DNA from: Longispora fulva
GTDB taxonomy: Bacteria; Actinomycetota; Actinomycetes; Mycobacteriales; Micromonosporaceae
Direction of reading: 5' to 3'
Assembly: GCF_015751905.1 (NCBI RefSeq)
Contig: NZ_JADOUF010000001.1
Location: forward strand, 2,418,001 to 2,482,000
Length of the DNA: 64,000 bases
The notes under the pieces are model-generated. The model was not told where the DNA came from. It saw only the letters and a program-made list of their open reading frames with translations, and searched no databases. The number at the start of each line of letters is the position of its first letter. Positions within the stretch are counted from its first letter, which is position 1. This document shows positions 1 through 8,467 of the stretch, piece after piece. Both the position numbers and the translations under genes were made by a program.

Positions 1-2
1 AA

Positions 3-1007
3 CTGTGGCCGTTCCTGGGCGGGCCGGTCGGCTGGTGGGGGGTGGCGATGGTCGCCGGCTCCGCGCTGCCGCTGCTGTGGCGGAGGCGCGCGCCGCTTGC
101 GGTGTTCGCGGTCAGCCTGCTGGCCACGAGCCTGTATGACCTCGGTGGACCCGAGGCTTCCCAGCCGGTCTGGTACGGCGGCCTCGTCGCCCTGGCCACG
201 GTCGCCTCCCGGTCGCCGCGGTGGGCCCGGCTGACCGCCCTCGGCGTGGCGACCGCGCTGGGACTGCTGGCCGTCGGTTCCTCCGACACGGCGCTGCGCG
301 GCCTGATCCTGTTCGGCGCCGCCTACGCGATCGGCCGCTCGGCCCGCACCTCACGGGCCTACGCCGCAGCGCTGGAGGAGAAGGCCGAGCGGGACGCCGA
401 ACGCGCGGCGACCGTGGAGCGGGCCAGGATCGCCCGGGACATGCACGACATCCTCTCCCACGCCGTCAGCATCATGGTCGTGCAGGCCGAAGCGGGCCCG
501 CTGGTCGTCCGGTCGAAGCCGGAACGGGCCGAAGCCGCGTTCGAGGCGATCGCCGACGCCGGCCGCGACGCGATGCAGCAGCTACGCCGGATGCTGGGCG
601 TCCTCAAGGACGAGCCGGGCACCCGCACCCCGCAGCCGACGCTCGCCGACCTGCCCGCGCTCGCCCGCGACGTAGCGGGCCTGTCCGTCTCCTACAGCGA
701 ATCCGGGACCGCCGCCACGATCGCCGCCGACAGCGCGGTCGCCGCCTACCGGGTCACCCAGGAAGCCCTGACCAACGTGGTGAAACACTCCGGCGCCGAC
801 AGCGCCCGAATCCAGCTCCGATGGGAGACCAGCACCTTGACGATCGAGATTCTCGACGACGGCCCCGGCACCGCCCGCGTCCTGCCCTCGGGCGGCCACG
901 GCCTCGTCGGTATGCGCGAACGCGCCGCCGCCTGCGGCGGAACCCTCACCGCCGGCCGGCGCGGCACCGGCTTCGCCGTCGCCCTCCGCCTGCCGGTGAC
1001 CACATGA
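3..1007 (+). CDS. Two-component sensor histidine kinase (5' end outside window)
   Basis: Membrane sensor kinase of the HisKA_3/HATPase family that would phosphorylate the adjacent LuxR-type regulator. The frame is open to the left edge, so the true start lies upstream; the first visible GTG is at 42. Hydrophobic stretches precede a dimerisation helix with the phospho-acceptor His in RDMHD (residue 135 counted from the GTG at 42). The C-terminal ATPase domain keeps the N-box (TNVVKH), DDGPG and a GGHGLVGM glycine loop. It overlaps the regulator by 4 nt (ATGA), so the pair is translationally coupled. The stimulus cannot be inferred. Confidence 0.9.
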   Translation: MWPFLGGPVGWWGVAMVAGSALPLLWRRRAPLAVFAVSLLATSLYDLGGPEASQPVWYGGLVALATVASRSPRWARLTALGVATALGLLAVGSSDTALRGLILFGAAYAIGRSARTSRAYAAALEEKAERDAERAATVERARIARDMHDILSHAVSIMVVQAEAGPLVVRSKPERAEAAFEAIADAGRDAMQQLRRMLGVLKDEPGTRTPQPTLADLPALARDVAGLSVSYSESGTAATIAADSAVAAYRVTQEALTNVVKHSGADSARIQLRWETSTLTIEILDDGPGTARVLPSGGHGLVGMRERAAACGGTLTAGRRGTGFAVALRLPVTT

Positions 1008-1654
1008 TCAGGGTGGTGGTCGCCGACGATCAGGATCTGGTGCGCGGCGGTTTCGCGATGATCCTCGACGCCCAGCCCGACATCGACGTCGTCGCGGAGG
1101 CGGCCGACGGGGCCGAGGCCGTCGCGGCAGCCCGCACTCATGCCCCCGACGTCATTCTGCTCGACATCCGGATGCCCGGCATGGACGGCATCGAGGCGAC
1201 CCGGCGGATCTGCGCCGACACCACGACCCGCGTCCTCATCCTCACCACCTTCGACGCCGACGACCTGGTCTATGAGGCACTCAGCGCCGGCGCGACCGGC
1301 TTCCTCCTCAAGGACGTCCGACGCGACGCACTCGCCGAGGCCGTCAGAACCGTCGCGGCCGGCGACTCACTGCTCGCCCCCACCGTGACCCGCCGCCTGA
1401 TCACCGACCACATTTCCCGGCCCTCCTCCCGCCCGGCCGCCGACGCCCTCGCCCAACTGACGACCCGCGAACGCGAAACGCTCGGCCACATCGCCCGCGG
1501 CCTCTCAAACGCCGAGATCGCCGGCGCGATGACCCTCAGCGAACACACCGTCAAGACCCACGTCAGCAACATCCTCACCAAACTCGGCCTCCGCGACCGG
1601 GTCCAAGCCGTCATGGCCGCCTACGAGTCCGGCCTGGTCGTCGCGAACCGGTAG
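1004..1654 (+). CDS. LuxR/NarL-family response regulator
   Basis: 216-aa DNA-binding response regulator. The receiver domain (about 1-120) has the acidic pair DD at 8-9, phospho-acceptor Asp54 in LLDIRMPG, and the conserved Lys in LLKDV. A LuxR helix-turn-helix occupies about 150-210 (TTRERE, NAEIAGAM, SEHTVKTHVSNIL). The ATG overlaps the TGA of the kinase gene, so this start is preferred over longer readings of the frame. Its targets are unknown; no obvious effector operon follows on the same strand. Confidence 0.95.
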   Translation: MIRVVVADDQDLVRGGFAMILDAQPDIDVVAEAADGAEAVAAARTHAPDVILLDIRMPGMDGIEATRRICADTTTRVLILTTFDADDLVYEALSAGATGFLLKDVRRDALAEAVRTVAAGDSLLAPTVTRRLITDHISRPSSRPAADALAQLTTRERETLGHIARGLSNAEIAGAMTLSEHTVKTHVSNILTKLGLRDRVQAVMAAYESGLVVANR

Positions 1655-1744
1655 CAGGCCGAGACTCCGGCGCGGGCGCTCGTGCGCACTGATCGCCTGG
1701 GCGATGGTGCGAGCCGGGCGGACCGAAGCGCGGTCATCTTGAGG

Positions 1745-2040
1745 CCGTGGTCGTCGCCGACCAGGTGCCGGTGATGCGGTACACGGCGGCCGGGTCCAGG
1801 TCTGAACCTGCAGGCCCGTCTCCTTCAGGATCTCGCGTCGGGCGGCCTACTCGGCGGTCTCGCCGTCCTCCAGGCCGCCGGCCGCGCGCCGGCCGATCGC
1901 GGCGATGAGATCGGCGTGGGTCCATGTTGAAGTAGACGTCCGTCATGCCGCTCCGCGTCTGGGCGCAGACCAGCTGCGGCGGGCGATGTCGGCGTAGAAC
2001 GCCGAGGCGAAGCACCACACAGGGTGGATAGTTCCGCCGG
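1745..2040 (-). pseudogene. Decayed NUDIX hydrolase
   Basis: A minus-strand frame across about 1750-1925 reads like a NUDIX box (GGLEDGETAE, stop, AARREILKETGL), but a TAG at 1847-1849 interrupts it. The flanking matches lie in other frames and no start-to-stop gene survives. The Gly, the REx2xE core and the final Gly of the NUDIX motif can still be recognised, so this is more likely a recently lost gene than noise. It sits just downstream of the methyltransferase on the same strand. Confidence 0.6.
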
Positions 2041-2901
2041 TTAGGCGTGAATCTGCTGCGCGGACCGGAGTCGGGTGGTCGCATGGTTGATCCACATCCC
2101 GCAGGGCAGTATCCCGTCGGGGGCTACAAGGGACTGCGAGTCGGTCATGAACCGGTCGTGCAGCTGCGCGACCTGCTCCTCGCCGAGATCGTGCATGTCA
2201 TAGAGCATGCCGGCCAGCATCTCCCAGACCTGCTCGGGAGTACCGCGCCGGTCGACGGCCACTGGCTCCCAGGACACCGGCTCGAATCCGTGCGGAACAA
2301 GGATCTCGTCCAGACCCTCCCGGCGCCGGGTCCGGCGGTCACCGAGCTCCGGGACCTGCGACTCCGTGGACCGAGCCCGGAAGAGGGGCCGGGCAAGCGT
2401 CATGAACAGGTCCCGAGCCTCACCCTTGACCGCGCCACCGCCGACCGCGACGGCGAACATGCCACCGGGGACCAGCACCCGGGCGACCTCGGCCACTACC
2501 TGCTCCACATCAGACATCAGCATGAACGCCATGTGCGACACGACCGCGTCGTAGCTGCCATCAGCGTACGGAAGTTGCTGCGCCCGGCCGCACCGCAAAT
2601 CCGCGCCGGCGAGCGCCGGTCGACGCCGGGCGAACGCGAGTTCCCCTTCAGACAGGTCGATGCCAGCCAAGGTTTCGGCACCCGCTTCGGCGAGACGTTC
2701 GAGCAGCCAGCCGTCCGCGCACCCCAGATCCAGCACTCTACGGGCGCCTGCCACCGTGTCAGCCATGATCCGGTAGCTGGAGCGGCCGTCGGCGGCCAGC
2801 AGCAACTCGGCACCCTCGGACTGCAGACCAGGGGTCAGGTCATGGCGAGCACGCAGGTAGGACTCGGCGGCAGTGGCGGCGGCTGACGGCGCGGTGATCA
2901 T
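2041..2901 (-). CDS. Class I SAM-dependent methyltransferase
   Basis: 286-aa soluble methyltransferase of the Methyltransf_11 type. Motif I is VLDLGCADG, followed by an acidic motif II (GIDLSEGE), a DA-V-SHMAFM segment and the post-motif VLVPGG. The C-terminal third is variable and presumably binds the acceptor, which is unknown. Start: ATG 2901 is used; an in-frame GTG at 2922 is an alternative. It stands alone, with a NUDIX relic downstream, so it could act on a small molecule or a tRNA/protein target. Confidence 0.85.
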   Translation of the reverse strand: MITAPSAAATAAESYLRARHDLTPGLQSEGAELLLAADGRSSYRIMADTVAGARRVLDLGCADGWLLERLAEAGAETLAGIDLSEGELAFARRRPALAGADLRCGRAQQLPYADGSYDAVVSHMAFMLMSDVEQVVAEVARVLVPGGMFAVAVGGGAVKGEARDLFMTLARPLFRARSTESQVPELGDRRTRRREGLDEILVPHGFEPVSWEPVAVDRRGTPEQVWEMLAGMLYDMHDLGEEQVAQLHDRFMTDSQSLVAPDGILPCGMWINHATTRLRSAQQIHA

Positions 2902-3160
2902 CCGACGGACCCTACCAGTCACCTGACCGCGACACCGCCCGCCGACGGCGCGGTCGACGGCACCTCGGCTCCTTCAGCACATCGCCCGAAGCACCCAATT
3001 GCTCAACTGCCGGTCGGCGCTCGGGTCACCCGCCGCGCCATGGACCAGGTGTCGGATCACCAGCCTGAGCATCGCGGCGGTGGCTTCGCGGAGCCGTTGA
3101 CCGAGCCGCCGCCTACCCGTTGCAGGCACCGTGCTTCAGACCGCGCCGACCCGATGAGCA

Positions 3161-3196
3161 CGCCGATCACCGGCCCGAAGGTACCGGTGATCGGCG
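3161..3196 (-). terminator. Hairpin terminator after the ABC operon
   Basis: Perfect 13-bp inverted repeat (3161-3173 with 3184-3196; arm CGCCGATCACCGG) around a 10-nt loop. It begins 6 nt past the stop of the minus-strand permease gene. There is no clear T-tract, as is common for actinomycete terminators. Confidence 0.7.
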
Positions 3197-3202
3197 GGCG
3201 GG

Positions 3203-4195
3203 TCAGGCGATCCGGCGGATCCGGCGGATGGCCAGGTAGAGCAGGAGTCCGGCGAGTGCGAGGAAGATGCCGGTCTCGATGCCCTGGAACAGCCAGAACC
3301 GGCCGGCGGGCTGGTATTGCTGCCAGTTGTAGGCGCCGGGTCCGATACCGAGTCCGGCACCGCAGTCGGTGGTTCCTGATGCCGTGGCATCGGCGGAGCA
3401 GGCGATCTCGGAGTTGGCGGCGACGAGCTTGCCGGTGGCGTCCCGTACTCCGAAGGACTGGACCCAGTCGCCGAGCGTCCTGTTCGGTTGGAGGACGGCT
3501 CCCTTCACCGGGTAGGTGAGGATGCGAGCGGGCAGGTAGTGCGGTCGGGCAAGGGTGGTCAGGGCGATCCGCACGCCGACGAACCCGGTGAGGGTGGCGG
3601 CCATGGCGGGCAGCACCTTGTGCCAGACGGTACCGGCGAAGACGCCCAGCGCGACCGCGAAGACGGTGTAGCCGATCGGCGCGATGCCCTGCATGTCGAA
3701 GAGCAGGACGTCGAACCGGGACGGGTGCCCGGACTGACCCAGCGGGGCCAGCCACCAGGACATGCCCAGCCCGTAGACGACCGCCACGGCCAGCGTGACG
3801 GAGCCGACGAGCCCGAACTTGACCAGCGCCCAGCGGCGTCGGCTGATGCCCTGGGTCCAGACCATGCGATGGGTACCCTGTTCGACCTCGCGGGCGACCA
3901 GTGGAGCGCCCCAGAACAGTCCGACGAGCAGCGGCAGGACGAGAAACAGCACGCCCACCGAGCTGAGGTCTCCGAATTGGCTGTGGAACTGGTGGAGCGC
4001 CGCGTTACAGGTCTCACCGCCGGGCGGGACCAACTGGGCGTCGCCAGCCTTCGCCACGCAGTCCGGCAACCCGAGGCTGGTGAAGGTACTGCGCATGGAC
4101 AGGCCGGTCGGGATCATCAGCGCGGCGAGGGCCGCAAGGCCGATCAGGGTGAACAGCGCCTGCCTGCGGTGCTGGTGCCAGGTCAGCCACATCAT
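3203..4195 (-). CDS. ABC-2 type transporter permease
   Basis: 330-aa integral membrane subunit of an exporter-type ABC system, working with the ATPase encoded just upstream. Hydrophobic segments occur near the N-terminus (QALFTLIGLAALAALMI), in the middle and at the C-terminus, with a large extracytoplasmic loop after the first. A long upstream frame extension exists, but the ATG at 4195 overlaps the ATPase stop by 4 nt and is the natural start. Operon order is gntR-ATPase-permease, as in YtrA-type envelope-stress systems. The substrate is unknown. Confidence 0.85.
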   Translation of the reverse strand: MMWLTWHQHRRQALFTLIGLAALAALMIPTGLSMRSTFTSLGLPDCVAKAGDAQLVPPGGETCNAALHQFHSQFGDLSSVGVLFLVLPLLVGLFWGAPLVAREVEQGTHRMVWTQGISRRRWALVKFGLVGSVTLAVAVVYGLGMSWWLAPLGQSGHPSRFDVLLFDMQGIAPIGYTVFAVALGVFAGTVWHKVLPAMAATLTGFVGVRIALTTLARPHYLPARILTYPVKGAVLQPNRTLGDWVQSFGVRDATGKLVAANSEIACSADATASGTTDCGAGLGIGPGAYNWQQYQPAGRFWLFQGIETGIFLALAGLLLYLAIRRIRRIA

Positions 4196-5082
4196 GCCGG
4201 CACCCCCCAGGCGGCGTGGCTGGCTGGCGCGGCGCCGTCGGCGAGGTAGGCCAGGATCAGGTCCTCGAGGGTCACCTCGCGCACCGTCCACGCCGGATCG
4301 GTGACGGGGCCGTTGGTGCGTACCAGCAGGGTGGACTGCCGGTCGGTGTGGCTGGCCCGGACCACCGCCGCGACCCCCGCGATCGGGGCGTCGCCGTGGC
4401 GGGGGCCGATCAACTGCCGGTGCGAGTCGACCAGGTCATCGACGGCGCCGACGAGCTGCACCTGGGCAGAGTGCAGCACGATCACGTAGTCGCAGACCCG
4501 TTCGAGGTCGGCCAACAGGTGCGAGGAGAGCAGCACGGTGGTGCCGGTCTCGGCGACGCTGCCCATCAGCGCCTGGAGGAACTCCCGTCGGGCGAGTGGA
4601 TCGAGGCTGGCGACCGGTTCGTCTAACAGCAGCAGCTTCGGCCGTTTCGCCAGGGCGAGCGCGAGCGCGACCTGGGCGCGTTGCCCGCCGGACAGCTTGC
4701 CGACGGGCTGGTCCGGCGAGAGGCCGAGCTGGGCCAGCCGGTTTCGGGCGAGGGCCGTGTCCCACCGCCGGTTCAGCTTCGAACCCATCGTGATCAGCTC
4801 GGCGGCGGTGAAGTCCCGGTACAACGGGGTGTCCTGGGCCACGAACCCGATCTCGGACAGAATCGCCGTGTTGTTGTACGGCGACTCGCCGAAGACCCGT
4901 ACCGCCCCCGCGTCGGGTCGCAGCAGACCCACGGCCAAGTGCAGCAGAGTACTCTTCCCCGCGCCGTTCGGCCCGACAAGAGCGGCCACCCGTCCGACGG
5001 GCAGGCGCAGCGAACAGTCCCGCAGCGCCCACGCCTTTCCATACCGCTTTCCGAGCTGGTCGGTCTCCAGCACGTTTTCCAT
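4192..5082 (-). CDS. ABC transporter ATP-binding protein
   Basis: 296-aa ATPase partner of the downstream permease. It has Walker A GPNGAGKS (37-44), a Q-loop in VAQDTPLY, signature LSGGQ, Walker B LLLLDEP and the H-loop SSHLL. The ATG at 5082 is preferred because GAGAGGA lies 6-7 nt upstream; a GTG at 5106 that overlaps the gntR stop (GTGA) would add eight residues. It is probably co-transcribed with gntR and repressed by its product. Confidence 0.9.
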   Translation of the reverse strand: MENVLETDQLGKRYGKAWALRDCSLRLPVGRVAALVGPNGAGKSTLLHLAVGLLRPDAGAVRVFGESPYNNTAILSEIGFVAQDTPLYRDFTAAELITMGSKLNRRWDTALARNRLAQLGLSPDQPVGKLSGGQRAQVALALALAKRPKLLLLDEPVASLDPLARREFLQALMGSVAETGTTVLLSSHLLADLERVCDYVIVLHSAQVQLVGAVDDLVDSHRQLIGPRHGDAPIAGVAAVVRASHTDRQSTLLVRTNGPVTDPAWTVREVTLEDLILAYLADGAAPASHAAWGVPA

Positions 5083-5102
5083 CTGGTGTCCTCTCATACG
5101 GC

Positions 5103-5510
5103 TCACGCGGTCTCCTGGTACGGCGAGTCGACCGAGATCGTGGCCCGCATCGTCGTCTCCACCAAAGCGGTGACGTCCTCGCGCGTCAGCCCGGCGGACT
5201 GCGCCCGGTGCAGCCAGGCCACCAGGTCGTCGCGCAACTCGGCCTGATGGGGCAGGGACGCGCCCGCGAGGGTGCGCCTGACGAACGTGCCCACCCCGGG
5301 TCGGCCCTCCACGAGACCCTCGAGCTCCAACTCGCGGTACGCCTTCAACACCGTATTCGCGTTGATCGCCAGCGACTGCGCGACATCGCGGACCTTCGGC
5401 AACTGGTCACCGGGCACCGCGAGGCCCACGCGCAAGGCCTGTTTCACCTGCTGCACCAGCTGCATGTAGGTGTTCACCTTCGACCGGCCATCCAGCACGA
5501 ACTCGATCAC
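5103..5510 (-). CDS. GntR-family regulator, YtrA type
   Basis: 135-aa winged-helix repressor. The N-terminal GntR domain (about 10-75) has the typical LPKVRDVAQSL and NTVLKAYRELE segments. It is followed by only a short helical tail, as in the YtrA subfamily that represses adjacent ABC operons. Start is GTG 5510 with AGGAGGG about 10 nt upstream. As the first gene of the operon it most likely autoregulates through the inverted repeat upstream. Confidence 0.92.
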   Translation of the reverse strand: MIEFVLDGRSKVNTYMQLVQQVKQALRVGLAVPGDQLPKVRDVAQSLAINANTVLKAYRELELEGLVEGRPGVGTFVRRTLAGASLPHQAELRDDLVAWLHRAQSAGLTREDVTALVETTMRATISVDSPYQETA

Positions 5511-5529
5511 CCGCGACGACCCTCCTGTT

Positions 5530-5551
5530 GTCCTACGACAGTAGAACTATA
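5530..5551 (-). promoter_or_regulatory. Putative operator and -10 of the gntR-ABC operon
   Basis: An imperfect palindrome (GTCCTAC-GACA-GTAGAAC, 6 of 7 paired) at 5530-5547 overlaps a minus-strand -10-like TATAGT (5551 to 5546), 20-40 nt upstream of the gntR GTG. GT/AC-ended dyads are typical of GntR operators. No good -35 was found at normal spacing. Confidence 0.5.
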
Positions 5552-5687
5552 AGACAGCATCCTGACTGGACACTCCACTGTCAAGACCGCGACACCGCCG
5601 GCCCGTAGGCGGACAACGAAGACAGGCCCGCGCACGCCCCAGATCAACGAGGTACCGGCGCGCGAGTCTGCGGCTGGCCGGGGTAGT

Positions 5688-5945
5688 TCATCGCGGGTGC
5701 CCGTCGGTCTGGTGGCCGGTCTCCCTGTCGGTCACATGCCCGGCACCGGCTGGCCGGCTGCGATCCGGGGTAGGAGGTCGGCCAGTGATGGTGGGCGCAG
5801 GTCCAGGCCTGCCAGTGCGTCGAAGCCCACCCAGGTGACGGTGGTGGTGTGCCCAGGGTAGTGGGCTGCGGCGGGCGGCGTCGGACGTGTCGGTGGTGGC
5901 CGCGAAGATGAGGTCGATACGGTGCAGGGTCCGCCCCCTGTCCAC
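5688..5945 (-). pseudogene. Frameshifted C-terminal relic of a NUDIX hydrolase
   Basis: Two minus-strand frames together reproduce the C-terminal half of the intact NUDIX protein at 34372-34893: HRIDLIFAATT, then GHTTTVTWVGFDALAGLDL and LLPRIAAGQPVP, then TDRETGHQTD. The first and last pieces share one frame and the middle lies in another, so at least two indels are present. The NUDIX box itself is missing. The debris shows that a paralogue of the 34-kb NUDIX gene once lay here. Confidence 0.65.
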
Positions 5946-6330
5946 TCCTCGGCGGCCGCTGCGCGGACCAGGGCGTGCTCGGCGACGCCGCCGAAGGCCA
6001 CACCGGTGGCTGCGGCGTCGATGACGGCGGCGATGGCCAGGGCGCTGGCGGTGCGCCAGTCGCCGCCGTGGTACCAGCAGCAGGTCCGCGCGCGGCGGTC
6101 ACGGCGCGGGTGCCGCCAGCGCTGGGTCCGCGACACTTCCGCGCGGCGACGACCCGCCGCGGCCGTGCCTTTCCGGTCGGGTGTGTTCAGACGCTCGAGC
6201 GTGTGGTGCACCCTGCCGATCAGGGCGACGACAACGTGGCCGGGTCAGGACGCAGCCCGGCTGTGGCATGGGTACAGGGGCGCCAGCGAAATCGCTGGCG
6301 GCGCCGGCTAGGTTCACCTACCGTGCGGGC
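5946..6330. other. No convincing gene
   Basis: A minus-strand frame (to about 6211) contains a protein-like stretch (DWRTASALAIAAVIDAAATG) fused in frame to the NUDIX relic, but I recognise no family and see no ribosome-binding site. Probably more decayed coding sequence. On the plus strand, TAGGTT at 6309-6314 may be the -10 of the VOC gene. Confidence 0.4.
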
Positions 6331-7035
6331 ATGGCCGTACAGCTGCTGGCAGTGACCTATGACGCCGACGATCCCGCGCGGCTGGCTCGATTCTGGGGCG
6401 GCATGCTGCGCCGGGACACGGTCGCCGACGCCGACGGTCTGCTGCTGCCAGGCACACCGACCCAGGTCGGCCTCCGGTTCACCCCGGGCCGACCGGATCA
6501 GGCGCACCTCAACCGGCTGCATCTGCACCTGACCAGCGCCAGCCTCGACCATCAGCAGGACACGGTGGCCGCGGCGCTGGCGATCGGGGCCAGGCATGTC
6601 GACGTCGGCCAGCAGCCCGAGGACGGCCACATCGTCCTGGCGGACCCGGGCGGCAACTTCTTCTGCGTCATCGAACCCGACAACACGTTCCTGGCCGGCT
6701 GTGGCTTCCTGGCCGAACTCGCCTGCGACGGCACCCGACAGGTGGGCCTGTTCTGGAGTGACGCGCTCGGCTGGCCACTGGTGTGGGACGACAACGAGGA
6801 GACCGCCATCCAGTCACCGCACGGCGGGACGAAGATCGCCTGGGGCGGGCCGCCCGTCGCGCCGAAACTCGTCCGCAACACACAGCGTTTCCTGCTCGCC
6901 GTGACCGACACCGACCTGGGCACCGAGATCGACCGGCTGGTGTCACTCGGCGCAACCCTGAACTCGATGACCGGCGACGACTCCGCCGAGCTGGCCGACC
7001 CGAACGGCAACGAGTTCGACCTACGACAGACCTGA
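6331..7035 (+). CDS. VOC-family protein (glyoxalase/bleomycin-resistance fold)
   Basis: 234-aa protein with two vicinal-oxygen-chelate half-domains. The first (about 1-115) reads LAVTYDADDPARLARFW ... LADPGGNFFCVIE and the second (about 120-234) ends LADPNGNEFDL. This is the architecture of small-molecule-binding or resistance VOC proteins common in actinomycetes. ATG 6331 is chosen because the domain begins there; the longer frame upstream is not protein-like. The ligand is unknown. It has no operon partner. Confidence 0.85.
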   Translation: MAVQLLAVTYDADDPARLARFWGGMLRRDTVADADGLLLPGTPTQVGLRFTPGRPDQAHLNRLHLHLTSASLDHQQDTVAAALAIGARHVDVGQQPEDGHIVLADPGGNFFCVIEPDNTFLAGCGFLAELACDGTRQVGLFWSDALGWPLVWDDNEETAIQSPHGGTKIAWGGPPVAPKLVRNTQRFLLAVTDTDLGTEIDRLVSLGATLNSMTGDDSAELADPNGNEFDLRQT

Positions 7036-7281
7036 CCAGTCACCGTCCTGGACGAACCTTGATTCTCAAAATTGAGGGAAAATGGTGTGGGAGCGGGGCA
7101 CTTTGCCCCGACGTCTTGTCTGATGGTTTTCACCGAGGTGATGCGTCTCCGCGCCTTCTTAGCCGGGACCTTCGTCTCGGCCTTCATGGACTGGCCTTGG
7201 CGGCGGGCGTCGGCTGCTTGGCTTCGGGACCGACTTGAGCGCTCAGGGCCCGCAGCCGAGCTTCCGCTTGGCGGCAACCGC
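7036..7281. other. Unassigned stretch, possible mobile-element debris
   Basis: Contains an AT-richer patch at 7060-7085 with the dyad CTCAA-AA-TTGAG, and short protein-like frames on both strands (plus: MRLRAFLAGTFVSAFMDWPW). I cannot assign a family; transposase debris is only a guess. Confidence 0.25.
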
Positions 7282-7323
7282 CCCTCGCGGGCCCCGGCCA
7301 GCAACGGCCGGGGCCCGCGAGGG
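7282..7323. terminator. Very strong hairpin, likely (bidirectional) terminator
   Basis: Perfect 18-bp inverted repeat (7282-7299 with 7306-7323, almost all G/C) around the loop AGCAAC, followed by CGTTTGGG on the plus strand. It lies between the VOC gene (stop 7035) and the convergent YidB-like gene (stop 7399). The nearest stop is about 75 nt away, so the transcript it serves is uncertain. Confidence 0.75.
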
Positions 7324-7398
7324 CGTTTGGGCGCATGGGGATCGCGGCGGGCGCGTGACGCGGCTGGGATCGCGTCGAGACCCGGACAGGATGGATTT

Positions 7399-7926
7399 CT
7401 AGTGTCCTGTCGGGTCGCTGAAGTTGATCGGGTCGCCCATGTTGTAGGCGTAGGGGTTGAGGCCACCGGTGCCAAACGGGCTGTGGAACCGGGCCGACGG
7501 GGTGGCTTCGGAGGGCTGGCTGGCGGCCAGGGTCGCTTCCGTCAGCACCTGCGGGTCATCGGTGATCTCCCCGGACGGGGAGATCGTGTCGAACAGGACC
7601 GGTAGCTGCTGGGCGTAGTGCTCGGCGACGACGTCTTCGGGCACTTCGGCGTCCGCGGCGATCCGGGCCAGGTTGTCCGCACCGATCGCGTCGGTGATCT
7701 GCTGGGCGGTCACCGGCTCGTTGGCTCCCACGGCGATCCAGGACCGCACCTGAGTCTGCAGGCCCCCGTCCGACAACTGCTGGGCGGCGGTGACGGCCAT
7801 CGACCGCAGCAGGACCGGAGTGCCGAACTCCGGCACCACCGCATCCGACGAAGCGTGCGACCAGCGCAGTTGAGGAACCGCGCCATCGGCGATGTTCCCG
7901 TCGGGGCCCGGTGCGTCAACAGTCAT
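7399..7926 (-). CDS. YidB-like (DUF937) protein with Rhs-core tail
   Basis: 175-aa protein. Residues about 35-115 match the YidB/DUF937 family (SWIAVGANEPVTAQQ, AIGADNLARIA, PEDVVAEHYAQQLP). The last 30 residues (ARFHSPFGTGGLNPYAY, then GDPINFSDPTGH) match the end of the Rhs repeat-associated core, which normally precedes a toxin domain. Here the gene stops right after that motif. Start ATG 7926 has GGGACGA 6-7 nt upstream; an in-frame ATG at 7941 is possible. The chimera probably arose by recombination with an rhs gene. Confidence 0.7.
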   Translation of the reverse strand: MTVDAPGPDGNIADGAVPQLRWSHASSDAVVPEFGTPVLLRSMAVTAAQQLSDGGLQTQVRSWIAVGANEPVTAQQITDAIGADNLARIAADAEVPEDVVAEHYAQQLPVLFDTISPSGEITDDPQVLTEATLAASQPSEATPSARFHSPFGTGGLNPYAYNMGDPINFSDPTGH

Positions 7927-8086
7927 GAAAGTTCGTCCCATCTGGAAGTCAACGGTGTGGATCCATCGCGCCGGAGGTGCCCGACACGGGAAAGTCTGTC
8001 GATCTTCGAACCCGTTCCACTCGGCGGGCGTGACGCGCGCGGCCTGCGCCGGACCCGGTCCGTCGGGCATCCGGCAACCGCAGGGG

Positions 8087-8467
8087 TCAGGAGTCCTTGA
8101 CGAGGCGGGCGTAGGCGTCGGAGTCCATCAGCGCCTCGGGCGCGTAGTCGCCGGAGGGCACCACCTGAAAGATCCAGCCCTCGCCGTAGGGATCGTCGTT
8201 GATGATGGCGGGGGTGGCCTTCAGCCTGGTGTTGACGGCCGTGACCGTGCCGGACACCGGGGAGTACAGGTCCGAGACGGCCTTGGTGGACTCCAGCTCC
8301 CCGCACGGATCGCCAGCCACCACGACGTCGCCGGCCTGGGGCAACTCGACGTACACGATGTCGCCGAGAGCGTCCGCCGCGTGCGCGGTGACCCCGACGA
8401 TCAGAATGTCACCCTGACGCACCCATTCGTGTTCGGCGCTGTAGAGCAGATCCTCGGGGACGTTCAC
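8087..8467 (-). CDS. gcvH: Glycine cleavage system H protein (lipoyl carrier)
   Basis: 126-aa lipoyl-domain protein that carries the aminomethyl group between the P, T and L proteins of the glycine cleavage system. The lipoylation site is Lys62 in ELESTKAVSDLYSP, and the C-terminal GEGWIF block is present. Start GTG 8467 has GAAGGAG 7-8 nt upstream and gives the standard N-terminus; the frame runs 40 codons further upstream without family similarity. gcvT, gcvP and gcvL are not in the window, so it stands alone. Confidence 0.93.
   Translation of the reverse strand: MNVPEDLLYSAEHEWVRQGDILIVGVTAHAADALGDIVYVELPQAGDVVVAGDPCGELESTKAVSDLYSPVSGTVTAVNTRLKATPAIINDDPYGEGWIFQVVPSGDYAPEALMDSDAYARLVKDS

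Noticed and set aside
221-1003. Long N-terminal extension of the response regulator frame
   Set aside because: It overlaps the histidine kinase in another frame and is Arg-rich; the receiver domain starts exactly at the ATGA overlap at 1004.
8000-8040. GGTTCGAA stretch resembling a tRNA T-loop
   Set aside because: No matching T-stem, acceptor stem or anticodon arm could be paired around it.
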